Assembly: GCA_964455095.1 (NCBI GenBank) | Contig: CAYVUV010000404.1 | Location: 17,187 to 81,186 of the forward strand | Reading direction: 5' to 3' | DNA: 64,000 nucleotides | Origin: CAYVUV01 sp964455095 | GTDB lineage: Bacteria > Desulfobacterota > Binatia > HRBIN30 > CADEER01 | Part shown: positions 9,452 to 16,845 of the stretch, piece after piece | Numbering within the stretch: position 1 is the stretch's first letter | Layout of the letters: each line of letters starts with the position of its first letter | Program-made: the position numbers and the translations under genes | Notes under the pieces: generated by a model | Database searches by the model: none | What the model saw: the letters and a program-made list of their open reading frames with translations, nothing else | Told to the model about the DNA's origin: nothing

Positions 9452-9850
9452 TCACCAGATGGTGGGCACGTGTGCGTACTCCAGGATCCTGCGGTCGGCC
9501 GTGACCACCGGGGCCGCCAGCACGCGGGCGGTGGCGACGATGATCTGATCGGCGGGGTCGCCGTGGAACAATCCCGGCAGCTCGGTGCTTTCGACGCAGA
9601 TCTGGGGCGTGAGCGGCTGCAGCGTGACGCCCTCGGCGCGCACCGCCCGGTCGATCCACTCCCGACACGGGATGGCGAAGCGCAGCTTGGCCTTCTGCAC
9701 CAGTTTGGCGACCTCCCAGGCGGAGAAGACCGACACTACCAAACCGCCGCGGCGGCGCTCGCGTTGGATCGCTTCGGACGCGCCTGCCGACAGCTTCTCC
9801 GGTTCAGCACAGAACCAGATCCACGCACAGGTATCGAGAACGGCGGCCAT
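9452..9850 (-). CDS. PIN-domain toxin (VapC-like ribonuclease)
   Basis: A 132-residue PIN-domain protein. The acidic metal-binding set is present: Asp6 (VLDTCAW), Glu46 (SAWEVAKL), Asp98/Asp101 (HGDPADQII) and Asp119 (TADRRIL). In this family the domain is a Mg-dependent endoribonuclease acting on tRNA or other RNA and held inactive by a partner. The start codon at 9850 directly abuts the stop codon of the antitoxin gene at 9851, so translation is probably coupled. Length and layout are normal for a type II toxin. Confidence 0.9.
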   Translation of the reverse strand: MAAVLDTCAWIWFCAEPEKLSAGASEAIQRERRRGGLVVSVFSAWEVAKLVQKAKLRFAIPCREWIDRAVRAEGVTLQPLTPQICVESTELPGLFHGDPADQIIVATARVLAAPVVTADRRILEYAHVPTIW

Positions 9851-10075
9851 TCACTCCCCTGCGTCCCAGGATTCACCGGTCGAGAATATATCCTCCGCCT
9901 CGTAGAGAATCGTTCCGCGCAGGCTCGCACGCTTGGTCTCGGCGCCAATCGGTACGACTCGAACCAGCGGCTTACCGCGTTTGGTCACCGTCACCGGCAC
10001 CCCGTCCTTGCTCACCGTATCCATGATCTTGAGGCACGCGTTCTTGAACTCGCCGGCTGGAACCGTCTTCTCCAT
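9851..10075 (-). CDS. Phd/YefM-type antitoxin
   Basis: A 74-residue antitoxin starting at ATG 10075 behind an AGGGGAG site. A GTG at 10102 would add nine residues and is less likely. The N-terminal half (residues 1-50) has the Phd/YefM fold signature: AGEFKNACLKIMDTV, then GVPVTVTKRGKPLVRVVP. The C-terminal part is acidic (EAEDIFSTGESWDAGE), as expected of the segment that wraps the toxin. It should repress its own promoter with the toxin, through the palindrome at 10107-10122, and neutralise the PIN toxin at 9452. Confidence 0.9.
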   Translation of the reverse strand: MEKTVPAGEFKNACLKIMDTVSKDGVPVTVTKRGKPLVRVVPIGAETKRASLRGTILYEAEDIFSTGESWDAGE

Positions 10076-10106
10076 GGGTCTCCCCTGGCGATTGATGGCC
10101 ACTACT

Positions 10107-10122
10107 TATGGCTATAGCCATA
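10107..10122 (-). promoter_or_regulatory. Palindromic operator of the toxin-antitoxin operon
   Basis: A perfect 16-bp palindrome, TATGGCTATAGCCATA, lies 32 bp upstream of the antitoxin start codon. It is the only AT-rich stretch in this gap. Type II antitoxins commonly bind such repeats over the promoter. The role is inferred from position and symmetry. Confidence 0.65.
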
Positions 10123-10228
10123 GTATTGCGCCATTGAGATCTTCGCAACGCTGCCGCGCCTGCGCCCGGCGTTGCGTTGGCACCGGGGCGAGGGTACTCG
10201 TGCAGGTGAGTTACTGGAGGGGGCGCGC

Positions 10229-11650
10229 GTGTTCGGACGATGGCAGGGCCTGCGGCAGCACAGCTCGTGGGTCGCCGTGGTTCTGCTCGCTTCCGCCGCG
10301 CTCGGCTACATACACGCGCGCCCGCAGTGGCGGGAGCTCAAGGTCGTCCAGCACGACGTCAAGCATCTGTACGCCTACGTGCCGGCCGCCTTCATCTATC
10401 ATGACTTGAGCTTCGCTTTTGCGCGCCGCCCGCCGCCGGGCGTGGGACCCTTTCTCGGGCTGATCGATGCCAAGAACGGCGCCCAGGTGCCGAAGACGGT
10501 GGGCGGAACGGCCGTCCTGTACACGCCTTTCTTCTTGGTGGCGCATGCGGCGGCCAAGATCTTCGGCATCGAAGCGAACGGCTATTCCTGGATCTATCAC
10601 TACTTCATCGCGTTTGGCGCGGTGACCTATGCCGCACTTGGTCTCTTCATCCTGCGCGGCGTCCTCGTCGCCAGCTTCGCCGAGGATGTCGTCGGCCTGA
10701 CGTTGATCGCGCTGTTCGCGGGCACCAACCTCTTCTACTACACCGCGGTCGAGAGCGGCATGACGCATGTCCACAGCTTCTTCCTGTTCGCGCTCTTCGT
10801 GCACCTCACGATCAAGTGGCACGCGCGGCCGCGCTGGCGGTTGGCGCTCGGGCTCGGCGCGACGCTCGGCCTGATCACCCTGGTGCGGCCGACCAGCGCT
10901 GTTGTCGTGCTGGTGTTCCTGTTCTACCGCCCCGGCGCACTCGGCCCCTGGCGCAGCAAGCTCGCGCTGATGCGGCGCAATGCCCTGCCGCTGTTCGCCG
11001 CCCTGCTGGTCGCCTTCGCCGTCGTGATTCCGCAGCTGGTCTTCTGGAAGCTCAACACCGGACAGTGGCTCTTCCAATCGTACGGCAACGAGGGGTTCTT
11101 CTTCTCCCGGCCGCACATCGTCGACGGGCTCTTCAGCTACCGCAAGGGCCTGCTCGTCTACAGCCCGCTCATGTCCCTCGCCCTGGCCGGGATCGTTCTG
11201 CTGTGGCGGCGGCAGCGCGAATGGTTCTGGGCGGTCGCGGCCTTCACGGCCGTCAACCTCTACGTCGTGTTCTCGTGGTGGTGCTGGTGGTACGGCGGCA
11301 GCTACGGCATGCGGGCGCTGATCGAATCGTACGCGATCTGGGCGCTGCCGATGGCGGCGACGATCGAACGGCTGTGGTCCGGCGGGCCCTTGCGGCGCCA
11401 CCTGACGGTCGGCGTGATCGGCATCCTGGTCTGCCTCAATCTGTTTCAGATCGAGCAATACCGGCGGGCGATCATCCACTGGGACTCGATGACCAGGCAG
11501 GCCTATTGGACCGTGTTCCTCAGCCGGCGCTGGCCGGCGCACTACGAAACGCTGCTGCAGACGCCCGACTACGACCGCGCCGTACGCGGCGAGGACGAGT
11601 ACGGAGACCATAGCGGTCGCAACAGTGACCCAGCCGTGACCGTCCAGTGA
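10229..11650 (+). CDS. Polytopic membrane protein, GT-C glycosyltransferase-like
   Basis: A 473-residue integral membrane protein with about ten hydrophobic segments. GTG 10229 is chosen because GGAGGGGG ends six bases upstream. The N-terminal segment is followed by a periplasmic loop rich in aromatic residues (LYAYVPAAFIYHD). Further on come FYYTAVESGMTHVHSFFLFA and the aromatic-Gly loop WWCWWYGGSYGMRALIES. This layout is typical of uncharacterised lipid-linked sugar transferases of the GT-C fold (PMT/ArnT relatives). The donor, acceptor and product cannot be read from the sequence. The gene stands alone ahead of a desaturase gene. Confidence 0.7.
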   Translation: MFGRWQGLRQHSSWVAVVLLASAALGYIHARPQWRELKVVQHDVKHLYAYVPAAFIYHDLSFAFARRPPPGVGPFLGLIDAKNGAQVPKTVGGTAVLYTPFFLVAHAAAKIFGIEANGYSWIYHYFIAFGAVTYAALGLFILRGVLVASFAEDVVGLTLIALFAGTNLFYYTAVESGMTHVHSFFLFALFVHLTIKWHARPRWRLALGLGATLGLITLVRPTSAVVVLVFLFYRPGALGPWRSKLALMRRNALPLFAALLVAFAVVIPQLVFWKLNTGQWLFQSYGNEGFFFSRPHIVDGLFSYRKGLLVYSPLMSLALAGIVLLWRRQREWFWAVAAFTAVNLYVVFSWWCWWYGGSYGMRALIESYAIWALPMAATIERLWSGGPLRRHLTVGVIGILVCLNLFQIEQYRRAIIHWDSMTRQAYWTVFLSRRWPAHYETLLQTPDYDRAVRGEDEYGDHSGRNSDPAVTVQ

Positions 11651-11688
11651 CAGGCCCTCTGACACAATGACTCCGAGGGTTTGCATCC

Positions 11689-12771
11689 ATGACAACGACA
11701 AGTCGCAGTATGTTCGAGCAATCGTCCGTCCAGGAATACGCCCGCGAGCTCCGTCAGCATCTCCCGGCCGCAATATTTCAGCCGGTGCCCGGGCGCGCCG
11801 CGTGGCTGCCGGTGCACGTGGCGGTCATCGCCGCTCTTGCCGTGTTCGTCGTCGCGGCCGCGCCGTCCTGGCCCATCGCGCTGGGCTGTGCGTTGGTGGC
11901 CGGGCACAGCTGGGCCTGCCTGGCCTTCTTGGCGCACGAAACGCTGCACCACGCGGTGGTCAAGAGCCGCCTGCTCGAGCGAGTGATCGGGTATTTCGGT
12001 CTGGGGATCTTCTGCCTCTCGCCGACGCTCTGGACCGCCTGGCACAACCAGGCCCACCACGGCAACACCGGTAACCCCGCGCTCGACCCGGACGGCTTCG
12101 GCACCCTGAGTACATGGCAGGCCAGCGCCGGCGATCGCGCCGTCGAGAGCCTCTCGCCCGGATCGCGCCACAAGCGCAGTTTGTTCTTCCTGCCCTTCAC
12201 GTTCTCGGTGCACTCGGCCGTCGTTCTGCTGAACCACAGCCAGCGCGACAACTACTACGAGCGCGTCTCGCGCCGGGTGGTGTACGCCGAGACCGCCGCC
12301 ATGCTGGCATTCTGGCTCGCCGTCTTCTTCCTGGCCGGCGCCTGGAGCTTTCTCTTCATCTATGTGGTGCCGGTGCTGGTCGCCAATGCGATCACCATGT
12401 CGTACATCGCCACCAACCATTTCTTGAGCTCGCTCACCGAGATCAACGACCCCTTGGCCAACTCGCTCTCGGTGCGCAATCCGCATTGGCTGGAGCGGAT
12501 GCACTTCCAGTTCGGCTATCACGTCGAGCACCACGTGTTCCCGACGCTCAACGGCCGCCATGCTCCGCTGGTGCGCGAGGCGATGGTGCGACTGTACGGC
12601 GAGCGTTACCTCAGTCTGCCGCATGCGCGCGCGTTGCAGTTGCTCTACACGCGCCCCAAGTTGCACGTCACGGCCGACACGCTGATCGATCCGCGCACGA
12701 TGCAATCCTTTCGCACCCTCGCTCCCGGCGCGATGACGATGGAGGCCGTGAGCGCGCCGCCCGCGGCGTAA
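11689..12771 (+). CDS. Membrane fatty acid desaturase
   Basis: A 360-residue di-iron desaturase/hydroxylase of the membrane FA_desaturase family. All three histidine boxes are present: HETLHH (about residue 85), HNQAHHG (about 122) and HVEHHVF (about 280). Four hydrophobic segments are arranged around them as usual. The enzyme should insert a double bond in, or hydroxylate, an acyl chain at the cytoplasmic membrane face using O2 and an external electron donor. Regiospecificity is unknown. The start codon ATG 11689 is 38 bp after the preceding membrane protein gene, so the two may be co-transcribed. Confidence 0.9.
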   Translation: MTTTSRSMFEQSSVQEYARELRQHLPAAIFQPVPGRAAWLPVHVAVIAALAVFVVAAAPSWPIALGCALVAGHSWACLAFLAHETLHHAVVKSRLLERVIGYFGLGIFCLSPTLWTAWHNQAHHGNTGNPALDPDGFGTLSTWQASAGDRAVESLSPGSRHKRSLFFLPFTFSVHSAVVLLNHSQRDNYYERVSRRVVYAETAAMLAFWLAVFFLAGAWSFLFIYVVPVLVANAITMSYIATNHFLSSLTEINDPLANSLSVRNPHWLERMHFQFGYHVEHHVFPTLNGRHAPLVREAMVRLYGERYLSLPHARALQLLYTRPKLHVTADTLIDPRTMQSFRTLAPGAMTMEAVSAPPAA

Positions 12772-12810
12772 GCGAGAGGGGTCCGGTTTCTCGCGGAGGC
12801 TCTTCTCCGG

Positions 12811-12935
12811 CCTCCTCCCCCTCGACGGGGGAGGATCGAGGTGGGGGTGTTCAACGATCCGCCACCGCAGTGGAGCCGCTGACGCGGATTGTCTAATTAC
12901 CCCCCATCCCAACCTTCCCCCGCAAGGGGGGAAGG
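12811..12935. repeat. Two short G/C-block palindromes
   Basis: At 12811-12835 CCTCCCCC pairs with a GGGGGAGG block around TCGA. At 12913-12935 CCTTCCCCC pairs with GGGGGGAAGG around GCAA. Both are related in style to the CCTCC/GGAGG palindromes at 17742, 25380, 53181 and 62218. They sit between the convergent desaturase and DUF5666 genes, in a 217-bp gap with no gene. They could act as bidirectional terminators. Confidence 0.6.
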
Positions 12936-12988
12936 CTTCCGGACTCTTGTCTGCGACGGGTGTGATTCTCGTCTTTCCGCAAGCGAAC

Positions 12989-14287
12989 TTACGGACGCCC
13001 GGGCCGCTCCGGGCGTGGCGGCCGATCGGGAATTGCGGGCCGATCGGGCAGGTTGGGTCGCTCGATGCGGGGCGGGCGCTCCGGTAGATCGACGGCGGCC
13101 GGCCGATCGGGCCGATCGGGCCGGTCCGGCCGGTCGGGACGGGCCGGAACATCCACGCTGCGTCCGTCGGGAGGTCGTGCGGGCATCGCGTCGGCGCCGG
13201 CCGGCCTCGGGCGCTCGCCTGGCTGACTGCGCGGGTCACGCACGGCGCCGGGCCGCCAACTCCTGGGGTCGCCTTCGCGCTGCGGCGGCGACGGGCGCTC
13301 GGCGAGCGCGCCGATGCGCTCGACGACGAGGCGGCCGTTCTCGACCACGGCCTGGACACGGACGCGGGCGTCCCGCGCGACTTCGGGCAGCGCGTCGGCC
13401 GGCGCGGAGCGCGGCGTGTCGAGGACGAAGGCACCGACTCTCAGCTGACCGGCAGGCTCGCGTCTCGCATACCCTTCGATATCGAGTCGCGTGACGCGGC
13501 CGTCGAAAGGAATGCGCGGCATCGACTCGATGGCGGTACCCTGGAGCGCCTCGCCGTCCCAATAACCGGCGACGCGAATCTCGTCCCCCACCGACACGGG
13601 CGCTGTCCCCTCGCCGCGCACGGGCGTGCGGCCGAGCACCAGTCCCTGCGGCCCGACCTCCGTGACGGGTCCGGCGACGTGGGAAAGACCCGCCTCAGCG
13701 CGAGCGATGCGTGAGGCGACAATGACGCCGTCGCCGCGGCGCATGCCGCTGACCTGCACGAAAGCTCCCAGCGCGTAGTCGGCTGATACTCCCGCATCGG
13801 CGTTCGGCAGCTGTACGGTCTGGCCGATGACGTCGATCTCGCCGTGCTCGATGTCGAGGCGCGTCACCGGTCCGGCGACGACATGGTACACCGCGATCTG
13901 CTGCGCGCGCACCTCGGACCCGGTGCCGGCCGCCATCACCTCCACCACCTGGCCGACCGCCAGCTGATCGGCGGCGGCGGGCTGGCCGTCCACCTGCACC
14001 GTACTCTGCGCATCATAGTGGATCTCGACGCCGCCGACGCAGATGCTGGCGAAGCCGGTGATCGTGCCGATGATGCCGGTGTCGCCGCGCGAAATACCGG
14101 TGCCGCCGATGCCGCTGTCGTCCTGGTCGGGCGCCATCGGCCGCGCGCCCGTACCGCCGATGCCGCCTTCGTCGGGCCGCGGCTTGCCGCCGCCGGCGCA
14201 GTTGTTGGCTGCCCATGCCGCGCCCGGCATCGCGCAGCAGACGAGCAGTGCCAGCGCCAGGGCCCCGCCGCGCCTACGACTGGCCAT
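12989..14287 (-). CDS. Exported DUF5666-type protein with Pro/Arg/Asp repeat tail
   Basis: A 432-residue secreted protein. The signal peptide ends near AAWAANN. Next is a Gly-rich segment with repeated SGIGGTGI-like units. Several small beta modules follow (FASICVGGVEIHYD, GPVTRLDIEHGEIDVIGQTV, GRVTRLDIEGY) typical of DUF5666, probably OB-like barrels. The last 100 residues are low complexity, with repeated PDRP units (RPDRPDRPDRPDRP), and should be an unstructured basic tail. It is translationally coupled to the DUF6502 gene, whose end it overlaps by 14 bases. Function is unknown; such pairs occur together in other proteobacteria. Confidence 0.75.
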   Translation of the reverse strand: MASRRRGGALALALLVCCAMPGAAWAANNCAGGGKPRPDEGGIGGTGARPMAPDQDDSGIGGTGISRGDTGIIGTITGFASICVGGVEIHYDAQSTVQVDGQPAAADQLAVGQVVEVMAAGTGSEVRAQQIAVYHVVAGPVTRLDIEHGEIDVIGQTVQLPNADAGVSADYALGAFVQVSGMRRGDGVIVASRIARAEAGLSHVAGPVTEVGPQGLVLGRTPVRGEGTAPVSVGDEIRVAGYWDGEALQGTAIESMPRIPFDGRVTRLDIEGYARREPAGQLRVGAFVLDTPRSAPADALPEVARDARVRVQAVVENGRLVVERIGALAERPSPPQREGDPRSWRPGAVRDPRSQPGERPRPAGADAMPARPPDGRSVDVPARPDRPDRPDRPDRPAAVDLPERPPRIERPNLPDRPAIPDRPPRPERPGRP

Positions 14288-15155
14288 CTTCCGGGTCCTC
14301 GTCCTCGGTGGGCGGCACTGCCTGATCCTCGCTGAACAGATAGAGGCCGAAGTTGAAGCGCCGTGATGCGCTCGGCTGCCCGGCGTCCTGGCGCTGCAGG
14401 CGCAGCGCCTTCGCGTTGAGCTCCTGCAGCACCTCCATGCCGCGCCGCTGCGCCAGCTCGGCGAGCTCGGCGACGGCGGCCGGGCCGAGGTTGTTGTAAT
14501 TCACGCTGCGCTCGAAGAGGGGGGGCGTCTCGCCGAGCATGTTGTGCACCGCCGCTGCCAGGTGGTCGTGCAGATTGCGTCCGAAGAAATACGTCATCTC
14601 CTCGGAGCCCTCGCGCGGAATGAACGCTTGAACCTCGAGGCAGACGCGGTCCTGCTCATCGATCCGCGCGATGCCGAGGCGCAGCCACTCGTCGAGGACC
14701 ACGCGCGGGCGGATGTCGGTGTTGATCGACCGCACCAGCGATTCGAAGGTGTGGGGTTCGTTCGCCGACGCCAGGCGCGGCAGCGGACGCGGCGCCCCGT
14801 TCTCGTCGAGGTACTCGGGCAGCGCCGTCCAGCGCCCGATCAGTTGCGAGCCGAGGGACGCGGCGCGCGGCGGCGCCGACACGTCTCGGGGCTGATGGCG
14901 CAGGCGGCGCACGTCTTTGCGGTGCACGCCGGTCAGCAAGGTAATCCGACTGTCGCTCTGCGGCCGGCCGCTGACCGGAAACTCCTTCACCGCGACGTCG
15001 ATGAAGAGCCCGCGCAGGATATTGGCGACGAACGGGAACGGCAGCGAACGGGCGATCGCCAGGCGCACCAACGGGCGCAGGATGCGCCGCAAACTGGCGA
15101 TCAAGCTCTCCGACCCCACCGGAGCCGGAGTGTTTTCACCTGATACTTCAGTCAC
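14274..15155 (-). CDS. DUF6502-family protein, possible winged-helix regulator
   Basis: A 293-residue protein, started at GTG 15155, which gives an N-terminus that runs straight into LIASLRRILRPLVRLAIARS, the usual beginning of this family. The middle contains SLVRSINTDIRPRVVLDEWLRLGIARIDEQDRVCLE. The helix-helix-strand pattern there reads like a winged-helix unit. No signal peptide is visible. The start codon abuts the first of three inverted repeats at 15156-15246. If this protein binds DNA, those repeats are the obvious autoregulatory sites. The DUF6502 assignment rests on recalled family features, not a search. Confidence 0.7.
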   Translation of the reverse strand: MTEVSGENTPAPVGSESLIASLRRILRPLVRLAIARSLPFPFVANILRGLFIDVAVKEFPVSGRPQSDSRITLLTGVHRKDVRRLRHQPRDVSAPPRAASLGSQLIGRWTALPEYLDENGAPRPLPRLASANEPHTFESLVRSINTDIRPRVVLDEWLRLGIARIDEQDRVCLEVQAFIPREGSEEMTYFFGRNLHDHLAAAVHNMLGETPPLFERSVNYNNLGPAAVAELAELAQRRGMEVLQELNAKALRLQRQDAGQPSASRRFNFGLYLFSEDQAVPPTEDEDPEDGQS

Positions 15156-15246
15156 GTGGAAACTTTTACCACAACAAAAAAAGAAAAACCATTGACGCGG
15201 GAAAGATTCCCACGTAGCCTCTATCTCGCGTGGAACATATTCCCAC
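15156..15246. promoter_or_regulatory. Three tandem inverted repeats between divergent genes
   Basis: Three related dyads share the pattern GTGGGAA-N(3-5)-TTCCCAC. They are GTGGAAACTTTTACCAC at 15156-15172, GGGAAAGATTCCC at 15199-15211 and GTGGAACATATTCCCAC at 15230-15246. Their centres are roughly 41 and 33 bp apart. The second lies in the spacer of a predicted promoter and the third lies at its start point, an arrangement typical of repression. Confidence 0.7.
15192..15220 (+). promoter_or_regulatory. Predicted sigma-70-type promoter for the Cys-rich protein gene
   Basis: TTGACG at 15192-15197 and TAGCCT at 15215-15220 are separated by 17 bp. The nearest downstream plus-strand gene starts at 15386, giving a leader of about 160 bases. 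The inverted repeat at 15199-15211 fills the spacer. Confidence 0.55.
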
Positions 15247-15385
15247 ATCAGATTTGAGAAGGAGGCGCACATGGACGGCTCAACTGGCTGTGGCGGGCCG
15301 CTCGACTACGGCTGACAGCGCTGGATGCGCTGCAACGGGTCGAACGAAAACCAATCGATGTCCGAGACGAATGAAGGAGCATCAC

Positions 15386-15838
15386 ATGATCGCAAAGCCG
15401 AATTGGAAGTTGATCACCCTGCTGGCGGCTCTCGCCCTGACCGTCGCCCATCCCAGCTGGGCGCGCCCGGAACGCCATGGGGTCAGGGGCGGAGGACCAG
15501 GCGGCATCTCGCGGCCAGCGCTACCGCGCACCGCGCACCCCCGCGGCCTGTTGGGACAGCTGATCTTCCCCTGCCCCGCCGCGTGCGCCACCGCGGCCGA
15601 AAGCTGCCACGAGACGGCGAAGGACGAGGCCTTGACCTGCATCACCGGCGCCTGTGCGACCGAAGTCGCGGCGGCGCAGAGCGCGTGCGGGGCAGACCGC
15701 ACCTCAGATGCCTGCGATGAAGCGGTCGACGCGCTCGACGCGTGCGCGGACCCGTGTCTCGACGCCAACGCCGCAGCGGTCGATACCTGCCGCGACACCC
15801 TGATCGATTGCCGCGACGCGTGCGAGAGCGCCGAGTAG
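15386..15838 (+). CDS. Small secreted protein with 12 cysteines
   Basis: A 150-residue exported protein. ATG 15386 follows AAGGAG at a six-base spacing. The signal peptide (to about residue 28, HPSWA) is followed by a Gly/Arg/Pro-rich segment. The C-terminal 85 residues contain twelve cysteines in a repeated pattern of Cys spaced three to four residues apart along predicted helices (CPAACATAAESC, CADPC, CRDTLIDCRDAC). None forms CxxCH, so haem binding is not expected. Disulphide-linked helical hairpins or metal binding are possible. I recognise no family. Its promoter region carries three inverted repeats, so expression is probably tightly controlled. Confidence 0.75.
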   Translation: MIAKPNWKLITLLAALALTVAHPSWARPERHGVRGGGPGGISRPALPRTAHPRGLLGQLIFPCPAACATAAESCHETAKDEALTCITGACATEVAAAQSACGADRTSDACDEAVDALDACADPCLDANAAAVDTCRDTLIDCRDACESAE

Positions 15839-15863
15839 ACCTGCCCCCCACCTGATCATCACC

Positions 15864-15899
15864 GCCCAGGCAGCGGGCACCCCCTCCCGCTGCCTGGGC
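15864..15899 (+). terminator. Strong hairpin after the Cys-rich protein gene
   Basis: A perfect 14-bp stem (GCCCAGGCAGCGGG with its complement) and an 8-base loop start 26 bp after the stop codon. There is no T-run behind it, so it may be a terminator of the non-classical GC-rich kind or an mRNA-stabilising structure. Confidence 0.65.
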
Positions 15900-16017
15900 A
15901 CGGGTGAGCTGAATACCGATCGGATCATGGCAACAAACCATCACGACGCGGATGCCCGTCGACAGCGACGCGCACGGGGGCTTGCGGTTCTGGAGCGCGC
16001 GCCATATCAGCCGGACG

Positions 16018-16830
16018 ATGATCGTGCGCTGGCTGCTCGCATCGTGCGCGGTAATCGCCGTGACACTCGGAGGCCAGCGCGAGGCGGAGGCCGTCAACCC
16101 CGCCCGCCGCGCCCCGCCGACCACAGAGCCGGCGCTGCATCGTCGGCTCAAAGTGAGCCTCGGTTACCATTTCAGCAGCGGCAACTACGGCACTTCGGAT
16201 ACGACGGACATCCACTATGTGCCGCTCGTCATCACGGGGGAGCTCAGCCGCTTCACCCTGCGGCTCACGGTCCCGTATCTGTACATCAGCGGTCCGGGCG
16301 GCGAAGGCCCGAATGGTCCGGTCGCGGGCGGCGGCAACTCCGGCGGCCTCGGCGATGTGCTGGCGCGCGCCGCAGGCAGTCTTCCCCTCCCCGCGGACTG
16401 GCCGGTCTGGGTGCCGTTCGTCGACCTCGTCGGCGTGGTGAAGTTTCCGACCGCCAGTCGCAGCAAGGGTCTGGGAACAGGCGCCTTCGATTTTGGCATC
16501 GAGAGCGATCTCACCTGGGCCTTCGGCCGGCTGACGCCGTTCGGCACGGTGGGCTACCGCTTCCTGGGCGACTTTCCCGACACGCACCTCGACAACATCT
16601 TCCTGGGCACCATCGGCGCGGCGTTTCGCTTCATCGATCCGCTCAGCGCCGGGCTGTTGCTCGACTATCGGCAGGCGTCGACGTCGTCGAGCGGACAGCG
16701 TCTCGAGCTGGTGCCGTTCGCGTCCTGGAAATTTCTCGAACCGTGGTCCCTCGACACATACGTCTCCGCCGGTTTAGCGTCCGGGAGTCCGGACGTCGGC
16801 GTCGGTATGCAATGCGGCTACACGTGGTAG
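16018..16830 (+). CDS. Outer-membrane beta-barrel protein (MetA-type phenol-degradation family-like)
   Basis: A 270-residue exported protein. ATG 16018 is chosen because a signal peptide (WLLASCAVIAVTLGG to about residue 28) follows at once; an upstream ATG at 15952 is possible. The mature part alternates short beta strands with glycine turns (LKVSLGYHFSSGNYGTSDTT, FTLRLTVPYLYISG) and ends in a terminal aromatic (CGYTW), as outer-membrane barrels do. It resembles the transporter-like MetA/phenol-degradation meta-pathway group. The ribosome site is weak. The next gene, an exported intradiol dioxygenase, starts 16 bp downstream, which suggests a joint role with aromatic substrates. Confidence 0.7.
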   Translation: MIVRWLLASCAVIAVTLGGQREAEAVNPARRAPPTTEPALHRRLKVSLGYHFSSGNYGTSDTTDIHYVPLVITGELSRFTLRLTVPYLYISGPGGEGPNGPVAGGGNSGGLGDVLARAAGSLPLPADWPVWVPFVDLVGVVKFPTASRSKGLGTGAFDFGIESDLTWAFGRLTPFGTVGYRFLGDFPDTHLDNIFLGTIGAAFRFIDPLSAGLLLDYRQASTSSSGQRLELVPFASWKFLEPWSLDTYVSAGLASGSPDVGVGMQCGYTW

Positions 16831-16845
16831 GAAACGAGGTGTCGA

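Noticed and set aside
12811..12935. Possible CRISPR array, given several short palindromes close together
   Set aside because: There are no regularly spaced identical repeats with unique spacers here or elsewhere in the window, and no cas gene.
11569..13434. Minus-strand frame of 621 codons across the desaturase and intergenic repeats
   Set aside because: It runs antisense to the desaturase gene, with low-complexity Arg/His-rich translation. The repeat region is clearly non-coding.
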